Shown: positions 50,422 through 58,914 of the stretch, in pieces | How positions within the stretch are numbered: position 1 is the first letter of the stretch | Layout of the letters: every line of letters starts with the position of its first letter | Assembly: GCF_004570865.1 (NCBI RefSeq) | Contig: NZ_SPQS01000009.1 | Coordinates: forward strand, 248,001 to 312,000 | Origin: Bradyrhizobium frederickii | GTDB lineage: Bacteria; Pseudomonadota; Alphaproteobacteria; Rhizobiales; Xanthobacteraceae | Direction: 5' to 3' | DNA: 64,000 nt | Notes under the pieces: model-generated | What the model saw: the letters and a program-made list of their open reading frames with translations, nothing else | What the model was told of the DNA's origin: nothing | The model's database searches: none | Position numbers and translations under genes: made by a program

Positions 50422-51744
50422 TCAGACATGGCGATTGACCAGCGATTCCAGATATTCCTGCCGACCCGAGCGCGGCTGCGGGTCGAAGCCGGGCTGAAGC
50501 GCGCGGTCGGCGAGATCGGCAAGCGAACGCTGGCCGGCGAGAATCGCCCGGCCCTCGGGGCTCGACCAGCCCTGGTAGCGCTCGGCAAGCGGTGTGGTGA
50601 GCACGCCGGCGTCGACCATGTCGGCGGCGGCGAGGAAGGCCCGCGCGCAGGCATCCATCGAGCCGACATGGGCGTGGATCAGATCGTCGGGGTCGATCGA
50701 CTGGCGGCGGATCTTGGCGTCGAAATTCAGCCCGCCCGCGGTGAAGCCGCCGCGGTTCAGGATTTCGTGAAACACCAGCGCCAGCTCCGGCACGTTCATC
50801 GCGAACTGGTCGGTATCCCAGCCGAGCAGATCGTCGCCGCGGTTGATGTCGAGCGAACCGAACACGCCGAGCGCCTCGGCGAGCGCGACCTCGTGGTGGA
50901 AGGAGTGGCCGGCGAGGATCGCGTGGTTCTGCTCGATGTTGAGCTTGACGTCTTTCAGCAGGTCGTAGCGTTCGAGGAAGCCGTAGCAGGTGGCGACGTC
51001 GAAATCATATTGATGCTTGGTCGGCTCCTTCGGCTTCGGCTCGATCAGGATCGGGCCCTTGAAGCCGATCTTGTGCTTGTGCTCGACGACGAGCGAGACG
51101 AAGCGTCCGAGCTGGTCGAGCTCGCGCTTGAGATCGGTGTTGAGCAGCGTCTCGTAGCCCTCGCGCCCGCCCCACAGCACATAGTTCTGGCCGCCGAGCC
51201 GGTGCGTCACCTCCAGCGCGGCGCGGACCTGGCCGGCAGCATAGGTGAAGATCTCGGGGTCGGGATTGGTCGCCGCACCGGCCATGTAGCGGCGATGCGT
51301 GAACAGGTTCGCAGTGCCCCAGAGCAGGCGGACCTTGCTCGATGCCATCTTCGCTTCGAACAGATCGGCAATCGCGTTGAGATTGGCGACGGACTCGGCG
51401 AGCGAAGCGCCCTCCGGCGCCGCGTCGACGTCGTGGAAGGTGAAGTAGGGCACATCGAGCAGGCGGAACAGCTCGAACGCGACATCGGCCTTGGCCCGCG
51501 CCTGCGCCATCGCATCGGTGCCGTGATGCCAGGGCCGCAGGAACGTCTCGCCGCCGAAGGGGTCGCCGCCCGGCCAGCAGAACGAATGCCAATAGCAGAC
51601 CGCAAAGCGCAAGTGATCCTCGAGCCTGCGGCCGTGGACCATGCGGTCCTTGTCGTACCAGCGGAACGCGGGCGCCGGTCCCGCGTCCTGGCCGGCAAAG
51701 GCGACAGGTGCGCTTGCATCGAAGAATTTGGCTGACGCATTCAC
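50422..51744 (-). CDS. xylA: Xylose isomerase
   Basis: A 440-residue group II xylose isomerase converting D-xylose to D-xylulose. Active-site regions are all seen: YWHSFCWPGGDPFGG, the proton-transfer His in TFHDVDAAPEG, LLWGTANLFTHRRY, the metal-binding IEPKPKEPTKHQYD and NIEQNHAILAGHSFHHE. Length is normal. xylB precedes it with a 1-base gap and the transporter genes follow, so uptake and first catabolic step are made from one message under the LacI-type regulator at 53.3 kb. Confidence 0.97.
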   Translation of the reverse strand: MNASAKFFDASAPVAFAGQDAGPAPAFRWYDKDRMVHGRRLEDHLRFAVCYWHSFCWPGGDPFGGETFLRPWHHGTDAMAQARAKADVAFELFRLLDVPYFTFHDVDAAPEGASLAESVANLNAIADLFEAKMASSKVRLLWGTANLFTHRRYMAGAATNPDPEIFTYAAGQVRAALEVTHRLGGQNYVLWGGREGYETLLNTDLKRELDQLGRFVSLVVEHKHKIGFKGPILIEPKPKEPTKHQYDFDVATCYGFLERYDLLKDVKLNIEQNHAILAGHSFHHEVALAEALGVFGSLDINRGDDLLGWDTDQFAMNVPELALVFHEILNRGGFTAGGLNFDAKIRRQSIDPDDLIHAHVGSMDACARAFLAAADMVDAGVLTTPLAERYQGWSSPEGRAILAGQRSLADLADRALQPGFDPQPRSGRQEYLESLVNRHV

Positions 51745-51745
51745 T

Positions 51746-53200
51746 TTAGGGAGACTCCTTCAATGCGGGATAAAGCTCGCGCCACCGCCGATAGGCTTCG
51801 TCATAGGCGGCAGCGAGGGAAGCGCGGGGCGTGAAGCTCGCGAGCCGCCGCGGGCGGGTGCAGACCGCCACGGGTCTTTCGCCGGTGGCAGCGAGCCTGC
51901 CGAGCCGCGCGGCGCCGAGGGCCGCTCCCACCTCGCCCTCTTCGACGCGGTGAACGGGAATGCCGAGCACGTCGGCGCAGATCTGCGCCCATAGCGGCGA
52001 CCGCGAGCCGCCGCCGACGAGATCGACCTCGGCAATCGGCCCGCTCGCCGCGCTCAGCGCCGCCAGATTGTCGCGCGCGGCAAAGGCGACGCCTTCGAGC
52101 ACGGCCTGAACGATCTGGCTGCGGCCGGTGGCACCGCGCAGACCGACAAAGGCGCCGCTCGCGGCGGCATCGTTGTGCGGCGTGCGTTCGCCGTCGAGAT
52201 AGGGCAGGAATCTGACCGGGCTGGGCGCATCGACGCGCTCGCCAAGGGGTGCCAGCAGTGTTGCGGCCGGCACCTCCATCACGCCGGAGAGCCAGGCCAG
52301 CGAAGCGGCAGCCGACAGCATCACGCCCATCTGATGCCAGAGGCCGGGCAATGCGTGGCAGAACGCGTGCACGGCCGAGGCCGGCGCCGGCGCGAAGCGA
52401 TCGGTGACGCGGAACAGAACGCCGGACGTTCCCAGCGACAGGAAGGCATCGCCGGGCGCGATCGCGCCGAGCCCGATCGCGCTCGCGGCGTTGTCGCCGG
52501 CGCCGCCCGCGACCACGACGTCCTTCCTCATGCCCCAGCGCTGCGCATAATCCGGCGCGAGCACTGCGCTCGCCGCGCTGCCCTCGACGAGGCGCGGCAT
52601 GTGGTGGAGGTCGAGCCCTGTGGCGTGCAGCAGCAGGGCCGACCAGCGCCGCTCGCCGACATCGAGCCACAGCGTGCCGGCGGCATCGGACATGTCCTCG
52701 ACCATCTCGCCGGTGAGGCGATAACGCACATAGGCCTTGGGCAGCAGCACCTTTGCGACGCGCTCGAAAATCTTCGGCTCATGCCGCGCGATCCACAGCA
52801 GCTTCGGCGCAGTGAAGCCAGGCATGGCCAGATTGCCGGCGATCGCGTGCAGCGATGGACAGCGCCGCTCCAGCACCGCGCATTCGGCCTGCGAGCGGCC
52901 GTCGTTCCAGAGGATCGCCGGGCGCAGCGGCTTGCCGTCCTCGTCGAGCAGCGTCGCGCCATGCATCTGGCCGGACAGGCCGATGCCGGCCACCTGCGCA
53001 ATCTCGCGCGGATGGCGGCTTGCGAGATCGTCGACCGCGCCTATCGTCGCATCGACCCAGGAATCGGGGTCCTGCTCGGACCACAGCGGCGCCGGATGCG
53101 ACAGCGCGAGCTCGCGCGCGGCGGTCGCGACGACCGCGCCGGCTTCGTTCACGAGCACCGCTTTCACGCCGGACGTGCCGATGTCCAGTCCGAGATACAA
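51746..53200 (-). CDS. xylB: Xylulokinase
   Basis: A 484-residue FGGY-family kinase phosphorylating D-xylulose. The ATP-phosphate motif is LGLDIGTSGVKAVLVNE at the N-terminus; SGQMHGATLLD, ILWNDGRSQAEC and the C-terminal VDLVGGGSRSPLWAQICADV are also family hallmarks. The start is taken as TTG 53200: it gives the standard N-terminus (Leu/Met-YLGLDIGTSG) and has GAGGAGG five bases upstream. The frame upstream contains an acidic EEEEDD stretch that is simply that ribosome-binding site in translation. Follows the lacI-type gene by 70 bases and precedes xylA by 1. Confidence 0.96.
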   Translation of the reverse strand: MYLGLDIGTSGVKAVLVNEAGAVVATAARELALSHPAPLWSEQDPDSWVDATIGAVDDLASRHPREIAQVAGIGLSGQMHGATLLDEDGKPLRPAILWNDGRSQAECAVLERRCPSLHAIAGNLAMPGFTAPKLLWIARHEPKIFERVAKVLLPKAYVRYRLTGEMVEDMSDAAGTLWLDVGERRWSALLLHATGLDLHHMPRLVEGSAASAVLAPDYAQRWGMRKDVVVAGGAGDNAASAIGLGAIAPGDAFLSLGTSGVLFRVTDRFAPAPASAVHAFCHALPGLWHQMGVMLSAAASLAWLSGVMEVPAATLLAPLGERVDAPSPVRFLPYLDGERTPHNDAAASGAFVGLRGATGRSQIVQAVLEGVAFAARDNLAALSAASGPIAEVDLVGGGSRSPLWAQICADVLGIPVHRVEEGEVGAALGAARLGRLAATGERPVAVCTRPRRLASFTPRASLAAAYDEAYRRWRELYPALKESP

Positions 53201-53270
53201 ATCGTCCTCCTCTTCCTCATTGCGCTGCGCGATCTTGACGTCGCGCTTTTCGCCACGGCCCACTCGATAG

Positions 53271-54311
53271 CTAGGGCAGATTGTCCCGCATCACGATGTC
53301 GATCCTGATCTTCTCCTGTTCGCGCAAGATCGGCTCGCCGCGGGCGAGCGCAAGCAGCACGCGCACGGCGGCGCGCGCTTCATGTCCGGGGTTCTGCGAG
53401 ATCGCGGCATCCATCACGCCTTGCAGCAGCAGGCGGCGCGTCAGCACGGTGACGTCATGACCGACGAACACCACCTTGTCGCGGCCGGCATCGCTCAACG
53501 CCTTGGCGACACCTTGCGTGCCGGCGCCGACATTATAAAGGCCGACGATGTCGGCATGCCTGGCGAGCAGCCGCGCCAACAGCTGCTCGGAGCGATCGTC
53601 CTCGTCGCGCCCTTCCAGCACCGGCAGCACGCCGAGCCTAGGGAATTCCGAGGCCATCACCTGGTTGAAGCCGAAGATGCGTTCGGCATGGTCGCGCAGG
53701 CCCTGCGAGCCCGCGACGATCGCGACCTTGCCGGACTTTTGGCCGACCAGTCGTCCGACCAGCGCGCCGGCGGTGCGGCCCGCCGCGATGTTGTCGATGC
53801 CGACATAATGGTGGCGGCGCGACGACGGCACGTCCGACACCAGCGTCACCACCTGGGTGCCGGCATCGACCAGGTCGTTGATCGCGGCGCGAACGCTGGG
53901 GTGATCCAGCGCCACCACGGCGACGCCGTCGTAATCGCCCGATAGCGCCTCGAGCGAGGCCGCAAGCACGGAGGGGTCGAACACGTCGGTTGCGACCATC
54001 TCGACGCCGAGGCGGCGGGCCGAGAGCCAGCCCGACATCTCGCCGAGATAGGCCTCGATCTGCTGCATGAACGGGTTCGGCCCCGACGGCATCACGAAGG
54101 CAAAGCGGCGGGCGCGGCCGCGGGCGAGCTCGGCGGCGGCGACGTGGGGCTGGAACGAATTGCGCTCGATCGCCGCCTTGACCCGCCGCACCGTCTCGGG
54201 CCGCACGCCCGGCCGGTTGTGCAGGACGCGGTCCACCGTCGCGAGACTGACGCCCGCCTCGCGGGCGATGTCCTTCAGCGTAAGCGCGCTCGCGGTCAGG
54301 GTCTCGGCCAT
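53271..54311 (-). CDS. LacI-family regulator of the pentose operon
   Basis: A 346-residue repressor. The DNA-binding headpiece is LTLKDIAREAGVSLATVDRVL at about 10-30 with hinge helix FQPHVAAAELARGRAR, followed by a periplasmic-binding-protein-like sugar domain with FVMPSGPNPFMQQIE and VVALDHPSVRAA. It heads the operon xylB-xylA-transporter-AKR-lactonase, and probably senses a pentose. Upstream, TTTTGAGG occurs twice (54333-54340 and 54352-54359, 19-base period), a candidate operator. Confidence 0.92.
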   Translation of the reverse strand: MAETLTASALTLKDIAREAGVSLATVDRVLHNRPGVRPETVRRVKAAIERNSFQPHVAAAELARGRARRFAFVMPSGPNPFMQQIEAYLGEMSGWLSARRLGVEMVATDVFDPSVLAASLEALSGDYDGVAVVALDHPSVRAAINDLVDAGTQVVTLVSDVPSSRRHHYVGIDNIAAGRTAGALVGRLVGQKSGKVAIVAGSQGLRDHAERIFGFNQVMASEFPRLGVLPVLEGRDEDDRSEQLLARLLARHADIVGLYNVGAGTQGVAKALSDAGRDKVVFVGHDVTVLTRRLLLQGVMDAAISQNPGHEARAAVRVLLALARGEPILREQEKIRIDIVMRDNLP

Positions 54312-54332
54312 GGCTGAAGGCTAGCAGAGGTG

Positions 54333-54359
54333 TTTTGAGGTACGCAACTCATTTTGAGG
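54333..54359. promoter_or_regulatory. Direct repeat upstream of the LacI-type gene
   Basis: TTTTGAGG at 54333 and again at 54352, with TGAG/CTCA symmetry between them, 20-50 bases in front of the regulator start. A possible autoregulatory site; weak evidence. Confidence 0.3.
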
Positions 54360-54408
54360 ACAGGACTGCAGTTTCGAGCTCGGGTTGACCCAAGCGCCGC
54401 GCCGGCAG

Positions 54409-54873
54409 TCAGCCCTGCGTCAGATCCAGCGTCAGAAAAAAGCTATTGGGATCCTCGACATAACCTTCGAACGGGCCGCAAGGGACGAAGCCGTGGGCCT
54501 GGTAGAGCGCATGCGCCGGCTTGAAATAATCCCACGAACCGGTCTCGAGGCTCAGCCGCGTCAGGCCGCGCGCGCGGGCCTCCGCGATGATGTGGCGGAG
54601 CATCTGGCCGCCGAAGCCGCGCCGCCGCGTGGCCTGAAGCGTGTGCATCGACTTCACCTCGCCGTGGACGGCCGAGAGCGTCTTCAGCGCGCCGGTGGCG
54701 ACGAGCAGCTCGCCGTCCCAGCCGGTCCAGAACGCGACATCGCTGGCGCGAAGGCCCGCCAGGTCGAGCGCATGCGCGCTGCCCGGCGCGGTCTGCGCCC
54801 GCGCGGACGTGACGTGATGATCGAGCAGCGCGACGACGCGCGGATCGAAGGTGTCGCCGGTGCGGATCTGCAT
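54409..54873 (-). CDS. GNAT-family N-acetyltransferase
   Basis: A 154-residue GCN5-related acetyltransferase. The acetyl-CoA site is seen as VKSMHTLQATRRRGFGGQMLRHII, i.e. the R/Q-x-x-G-x-G/A type loop RRRGFGG, followed by LSLETGSWDYFKPAHALYQAHGF with the usual final strand FVPCGPFEGY. Start ATG 54873 has GAGG 7-8 bases upstream; ATG 54885 is an alternative. Substrate unknown. It follows the XRE-cupin regulator on the same strand after about 48 bases and may be controlled by it. Confidence 0.88.
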   Translation of the reverse strand: MQIRTGDTFDPRVVALLDHHVTSARAQTAPGSAHALDLAGLRASDVAFWTGWDGELLVATGALKTLSAVHGEVKSMHTLQATRRRGFGGQMLRHIIAEARARGLTRLSLETGSWDYFKPAHALYQAHGFVPCGPFEGYVEDPNSFFLTLDLTQG

Positions 54874-54921
54874 CGCCAGCCTCATTTCAAGTTTCGTCCG
54901 CGGGCGCCGCGATCATCGACA

Positions 54922-55503
54922 TCACATCTTCCCGTAGGAGGAGCCGCGCCGCGTGATGATGACGTAGCGCGCGTCCTGCTTGGTTTCGTTCTCGAAGGTC
55001 ACCGCACGCATCACGTCGAAATCCAGACAGTCGCCCTCGCGCAGGCGCACCGTCTTGGCGTCGATGTACACGGCGATCGCGCCCTCCAGCATCAACAATT
55101 GCTGGGTGAAGGCGTTGCGGCCCCAGGGGCTGTACGGCACCCGTGCGCCGGCCGGCAGATCGACGACGATGATCTCGATGCCGCTCGCCGCATCCGTCGG
55201 CGAGGCGTGCCGCCTTCGATAGCCGCTGTCGGGATCGCGCCAGTGCGGCTGGTCGGCGAGCCTCACCAGCCGCTCCGGCGGCTTCTCGGCAAGCGCGACG
55301 ACATCGCTGAGCGAGACGTCGAGCGCGGCGCAGAGCCTGCCGAGCAGCGCGGCCGTCGCACTGCTCTGCGCCCGCTCCACCCGCCCGATCATGGCCCGGC
55401 TGACGCCGGAGCGGCTTGCGAGCTCGTTCAACGTCATGCCCGCCTGCGTCCGCAGCGTCTTCAAGCGGCGACCGATCGCACGGTCGAGTTTCTGCTGGTC
55501 CAT
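54922..55503 (-). CDS. XRE-family regulator with cupin sensor domain
   Basis: A 193-residue protein with an N-terminal helix-turn-helix (RLKTLRTQAGMTLNELASRSGVSRAMIGRVERAQS, residues 13-47) and a C-terminal cupin barrel (IEIIVVDLPAGARVPYSPW to AVTFENETKQDARYVII). This build is common for regulators of amine, amino acid or detoxification genes. The GNAT acetyltransferase follows directly, which suggests it is a target or partner. Confidence 0.9.
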   Translation of the reverse strand: MDQQKLDRAIGRRLKTLRTQAGMTLNELASRSGVSRAMIGRVERAQSSATAALLGRLCAALDVSLSDVVALAEKPPERLVRLADQPHWRDPDSGYRRRHASPTDAASGIEIIVVDLPAGARVPYSPWGRNAFTQQLLMLEGAIAVYIDAKTVRLREGDCLDFDVMRAVTFENETKQDARYVIITRRGSSYGKM

Positions 55504-55671
55504 CGGCTCTCATCCGAACTATGCCCGGTGCAGGGACCGCATCACCAAGCATGAGGAGCTTACGGCGGTCGCGGCATGCGTGCCGGAAGCCAGAGGCTAA
55601 CATATTAGAATCTTTGCGCAGGACCTGAGCGGTCCACGGCCTGATCAAATGCAAACGCCATCGGGGAAACT

Positions 55672-55745
55672 TGGAGCGGGCGAAGGGAATCGAACCCTCG
55701 TATGCAGCTTGGGAAGCTGCCGTTCTACCATTGAACTACGCCCGC
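55672..55745 (-). tRNA. tRNA-Gly (anticodon CCC)
   Basis: Read on the minus strand the gene begins GCGGGCGTAG at 55745, has D-arm TTCAATGGTAGAA, anticodon stem GCAGC/GCTGC around loop TTCCCAA (anticodon CCC), T-arm GAGGGTTCGATTCCCT and acceptor end CGCCCGC-T-CCA with CCA encoded. A possible promoter is TTGGCG (55795-55790), 17 bases, TAATCA (55772-55767). The remainder of the 413 bases between the XRE gene and ogt shows no gene, and no integrase or attachment duplicate is near this tRNA. Confidence 0.97.
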
Positions 55746-55916
55746 GGATGCGCTTCGCGCCCGTCCTGATTAGCCGAGACGGCGCCTGCCGCCAAGCGGT
55801 TTGGCGCGCCCGGCCGGGCTGTTGTTAACGTCCTGATAAGATTCCAGGTGCGCCGGATTGTGGCAGTGTTATGATCGGATGTCTGGGGCGAAACGTGCAC
55901 TGAGTGGGGCGTGTGC

Positions 55917-56495
55917 ATGGTGGGGCGCGGCTATTCGATATTCGACACGGCCATAGGCCGCTGCGGCATTATCTGGAGCGGCACCGGCGTCGTCGCCGTG
56001 CAATTGCCGGAAGCGCGGGAGATCGACACCCGGCGCCGGATCTTCCAGGTCCATCCCGAGGCGCGCGAACAGCGGCCGTGCGAGAACGCCGAGCTGGCGA
56101 TCGAGGGCGTCATAGCCCTGCTGCAGGGCGGCGATCCCGATTTTTCCGAGGTCAGCCTGGATGCCGGCGGCGTGTCCGGCTTCAACCGGCGCGTCTATGA
56201 GTTCGCCTGCTCGATTCCACGCGGCGAGACGCGCACCTATCACGAGGTCGCCAAGGCACTGGGCGCCTCAGGCGCGGCGCATTCGGTGGCGCAGGCGATC
56301 GCAAAAAATCCCTACATGCTGATCGTGCCCTGCCACCGGGTGCTGGAGACCGGCAGTTACACCGACCGGCTCTCGCCCTTTGGCGGGGTGATCTCCAAGC
56401 GGCGGCTGTTGGCGCTGGAGGGCGCCCATCCCGTCGCCAGCAAGACGCTGTTCGAGGTGCTGCTGCCCGTTGCTCCGCCGAGGCCGTCCACCTAG
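55917..56495 (+). CDS. ogt: Methylated-DNA--protein-cysteine methyltransferase
   Basis: A 192-residue alkyltransferase that removes methyl groups from O6-methylguanine by transferring them to its own cysteine. The active site is IVPCHRVL with Cys139; upstream VYEFACSIPRGETRTYHEVA with the arginine-finger helix and downstream FGGVISKRRLLALEG complete the domain. The N-terminal 90 residues are the usual ribonuclease-H-like part. ATG 55917 is favoured; GTG 55911 would add two residues. An AraC-type gene starts 11 bases downstream, giving the two functional halves of Ada as neighbouring genes. Confidence 0.92.
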   Translation: MVGRGYSIFDTAIGRCGIIWSGTGVVAVQLPEAREIDTRRRIFQVHPEAREQRPCENAELAIEGVIALLQGGDPDFSEVSLDAGGVSGFNRRVYEFACSIPRGETRTYHEVAKALGASGAAHSVAQAIAKNPYMLIVPCHRVLETGSYTDRLSPFGGVISKRRLLALEGAHPVASKTLFEVLLPVAPPRPST

Positions 56496-56505
56496 ATAAG
56501 GCGGC

Positions 56506-57345
56506 ATGGACGCGACCACGTTGCTGACGTCACAATCGATCACAGTCTGCGAGTTCCGCTGCGACGCGGGACCGGAGGACACGCCGTTTGCCGAATGCCG
56601 CACCGGGCATTCCATCGCCTATGTCCGCTCGGGCAGCTTCGGCTGCCATTGCCGCGCCGGGTTCTTCGAGCTGGTGGCGGGCTCGATGCTGGTCGGCGCG
56701 CCCGGCGAGGAATACACCTGCACGCATGAGCATGTCAGCGGCGACGTCTGCCTGGGATTCTTCTTCAGCGAAGACATGGTCGATGCCCTCAATGGGCGGC
56801 GCGAGATCTGGCAGGTCGGCGCCACGCCGCCGCTGCCCGAACTGATGGTGCTGGGCGAGCTCGCCCAGACGGCGGCAGATGGCAACAGCGACATCGGCCT
56901 CGACGAGGTCGGCCAGATCCTGGCCGGCCGCTTCGTCGACCTGGTCTCGGGCAGGCCGCGCAAGCCGGCCACGCCCAATGCGCGCGACCGCCGCCGCGCC
57001 GTCGAGGCCGCGCTGTGGATCGACGACAATTCGCATGACGAGGTCGATCTCGAACAGGCCGCAAAGCAGGCGGGCCTTAGCCCGTTCCACTTCCTGCGGC
57101 TGTTCTCGAGCGTGCTCGGCGTCACCCCGCATCAATATCTGGTGCGCTCGCGGCTGCGGCACGCGGCACGGCTGCTCGCCGACGACGACATCGCGATCAC
57201 CGATGTCGCCTATGACGTCGGCTTCGGCGATCTCTCCAACTTCGTCCGCACCTTCCACCGCGCCGCCGGAGTATCGCCGACCAGGTTCCGCCAGGCCTCG
57301 AAGGGGATGCGCAAGATTCTCCAAGAGCAGCTTGCCCTCAACTGA
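56506..57345 (+). CDS. AraC-family regulator with Cys-rich N-terminal domain
   Basis: A 279-residue regulator. The C-terminal double HTH is clear: VDLEQAAKQAGLSPFHFLRLFSSVLGVTPHQYLVRSRL and ITDVAYDVGFGDLSNFVRTFHRAAGVSPTRFR (each given only in part as motif). The N-terminal cupin-like half holds seven Cys in its first 85 residues (15, 19, 31, 47, 49, 72, 82) plus His35, His48, His74 and His76, with local CHC and CTHEH patterns, suggesting metal binding or redox sensing. It starts 11 bases after ogt; the VOC gene follows after 56 bases. Confidence 0.9.
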   Translation: MDATTLLTSQSITVCEFRCDAGPEDTPFAECRTGHSIAYVRSGSFGCHCRAGFFELVAGSMLVGAPGEEYTCTHEHVSGDVCLGFFFSEDMVDALNGRREIWQVGATPPLPELMVLGELAQTAADGNSDIGLDEVGQILAGRFVDLVSGRPRKPATPNARDRRRAVEAALWIDDNSHDEVDLEQAAKQAGLSPFHFLRLFSSVLGVTPHQYLVRSRLRHAARLLADDDIAITDVAYDVGFGDLSNFVRTFHRAAGVSPTRFRQASKGMRKILQEQLALN

Positions 57346-57401
57346 CTAGCTTCGTCTCCGGCGCGCGCCAGTTTCGGCGCGCTTTGCAGATGGAGACGAA
57401 C

Positions 57402-57761
57402 ATGTATGACCACATCGGACTTCGCGTTGCCGACCTCGACGCCGCGACGCGCTTCTACACCGCGGTGCTGGCGCCGCTCGGCTATGTCCTGTGCTCGAGC
57501 GGCGACGGCTATGCCGGCTTCGGGCCGAAGGGCGAACCGGCGCTGTGGCTGCACCTCGACAAGGGCCGCAAGGCCGACGGCGCGCACATTGCGTTTCGCG
57601 CCGGCAGCCATGACGCGGTCAAGGCGTTCCACAGCGAAGGGCTGAAGAGCGGCGGCCGCGACAATGGCGGCGCCGGACCGCGCAAGGATTACAGCCCGAC
57701 CTATTACGCCGCGTTCCTGATCGATCCCGACGGCAACAATGTCGAGGCGGTTTGCACATGA
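57402..57761 (+). CDS. VOC-family (glyoxalase-like) protein
   Basis: A 119-residue vicinal oxygen chelate protein with two beta-alpha-beta-beta-beta units: MYDHIGLRVADLDAATRFYTAVL at the start, where His4 is a likely metal ligand, and YYAAFLIDPDGNNVEAVCT at the end, where the Glu is another. GLKSGGRDNGGAGPRKDYSPT lies between. The subgroup includes glyoxalase- and lactoylglutathione-lyase-like proteins of unknown substrate. Start at ATG 57402 with GGAGA six bases upstream. It may belong with the AraC gene upstream. Confidence 0.87.
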   Translation: MYDHIGLRVADLDAATRFYTAVLAPLGYVLCSSGDGYAGFGPKGEPALWLHLDKGRKADGAHIAFRAGSHDAVKAFHSEGLKSGGRDNGGAGPRKDYSPTYYAAFLIDPDGNNVEAVCT

Positions 57762-57776
57762 CGCACACGAGATCTC

Positions 57777-57897
57777 GTGGGGTGGGCAAAGCGACTTGTG
57801 CGCCATAGCTCGAAGAGCGACGGCGGAAGCGCGCCCACCACCTGTTGCCATCGAGAAAAATCGTGGGCACGGCGCTGCGCGCCTTTGCCCACCCTAC
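57777..57897. repeat. Intergenic palindromic repeat, family E (copy 2)
   Basis: GTGGGGTGGGCAAAGCG at left, GGCGCGCCTTTGCCCACCCTAC-like end at right (GCGCGCCTTTGCCCACCCTA), with CGCGCCCACCACC and TCGTGGGCACGGC inside. It fills the gap between the VOC gene and the SRPBCC gene. Confidence 0.8.
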
Positions 57898-57922
57898 GAA
57901 TGCTGCATTTGAGGAACCTCCC

Positions 57923-58324
57923 ATGGCCTCCATCCACAACGATATCCCCCTACCCGCCCCTGCGCGCGACGTCTGGGACGCGGTGCGCGACTTCGGCGCG
58001 CTGCATGAACGGCTGGTGCCCGGCTTCGTCACCGCCTGCACGCTCGACGGCGATGCGCGCATCGTCACCTTCGCCAACGGCTCGGTGGCGCGCGAGGTGC
58101 TGGTCGATTGCGACGACGCGCGGCGGCGTCTGGTCTACGCCATCAGCAACGAGCGTCTGAAACACTACAGCGCCTCGGTGCAGGTGATCGCCGACGGCGA
58201 GACGCGTTGCCGCCTGGTCTGGACCATCGACATGCTGCCGAACGAGCTTGCGTCTTACGTTCAGGGACAGACCAGGGACGCCGTCAGCGCGATGCGAAAG
58301 GCGTTTCCACCTGCCGCGGCCTGA
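57923..58324 (+). CDS. SRPBCC-family protein
   Basis: A 133-residue START/SRPBCC-fold protein: IHNDIPLPAPARDVWDAVRDFGALHERLVPGF is the typical first strand and two helices, and the long C-terminal helix (ELASYVQGQTRDAVSAMRKAF) closes the ligand cavity. Such proteins bind hydrophobic ligands or act as cyclase/hydrolase-like enzymes in polyketide or plant-hormone-like pathways. GAGGAA precedes ATG 57923. No obvious partner genes; a single unit between a repeat and the Met-rich protein. Confidence 0.87.
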   Translation: MASIHNDIPLPAPARDVWDAVRDFGALHERLVPGFVTACTLDGDARIVTFANGSVAREVLVDCDDARRRLVYAISNERLKHYSASVQVIADGETRCRLVWTIDMLPNELASYVQGQTRDAVSAMRKAFPPAAA

Positions 58325-58437
58325 CCGCCCTCTGTGAGTTTTCTCACAGAGCTCCGCCCTCGCCGGCCGCAATCATGGTCGCGTGCGTCCGGTTGGCTCC
58401 GCTCTCCCGGCGGGGCTGCGCACGCGAGGAGCATGCC

Positions 58438-58914
58438 ATGAGAGGTGCGGACAAGGTGATCTGCCAGGCAGCCGCCGTGCTGCTGCTGTTTTCGGTCGCA
58501 AGCACGCCTGCGAAGGCGCAGTTCGCAGGATTCGGCGGAGGCGGCGCCGGCGGCGAGGACATGATGACCCAGATGGCGCCGATGCTGGAGATGATGAAGG
58601 CGAAGATGGGCAAGCGCCGCTTCGCCATGATGATGCAGACCATGGGGCCGATGATGAGCCGCATGATGGAGAATGGCGGCGGCGGGCTTGGTGGCATGAT
58701 GGGCGGCGGCTTCGGCGCGCCGAATTACGGCGGCTACATGCCGATGGGCGGCAGCGGCTATATGCCGACCGGGCTCGGCGGCATGGGCGGCGGCGACATC
58801 ATGGGCATGCTCGGTGGTGCCGGCGGCGGCGACATGATGGCGATGATCCCGCAGCTGATGCGGCTCGCCAATGCCGGCGGCGGCAGCGGCCATCGCCGTC
58901 ACAAGCATCGCTAA
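58438..58914 (+). CDS. Met- and Gly-rich exported protein
   Basis: A 158-residue protein with a signal peptide (VICQAAAVLLLFSVASTPAKA, cut before QFAGFGG). The mature part is about one-fifth methionine (27 of about 130 residues) with many glycines, in runs such as EDMMTQMAPMLEMM, FAMMMQTMGPMMSRMM and GYMPMGGSGYMP, and ends in a basic His-rich tail HRRHKHR. The MM and MxM pattern with terminal His is reminiscent of periplasmic copper-binding proteins, but I cannot name a family. ATG 58438 follows a GAGGAGC box. Its stop codon is the first bases of the family F repeat. Confidence 0.8.
   Translation: MRGADKVICQAAAVLLLFSVASTPAKAQFAGFGGGGAGGEDMMTQMAPMLEMMKAKMGKRRFAMMMQTMGPMMSRMMENGGGGLGGMMGGGFGAPNYGGYMPMGGSGYMPTGLGGMGGGDIMGMLGGAGGGDMMAMIPQLMRLANAGGGSGHRRHKHR

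Noticed and set aside
53201..53263. Xylulokinase starting further upstream with an acidic leader
   Set aside because: The acidic EEEEDD stretch is the GAGGAGGA ribosome-binding region in translation; TTG 53200 gives the standard N-terminus.
55672..55745. tRNA-Gly as an integration site for a mobile element
   Set aside because: No integrase, no direct repeat of the tRNA 3' end and no change of composition on either side.
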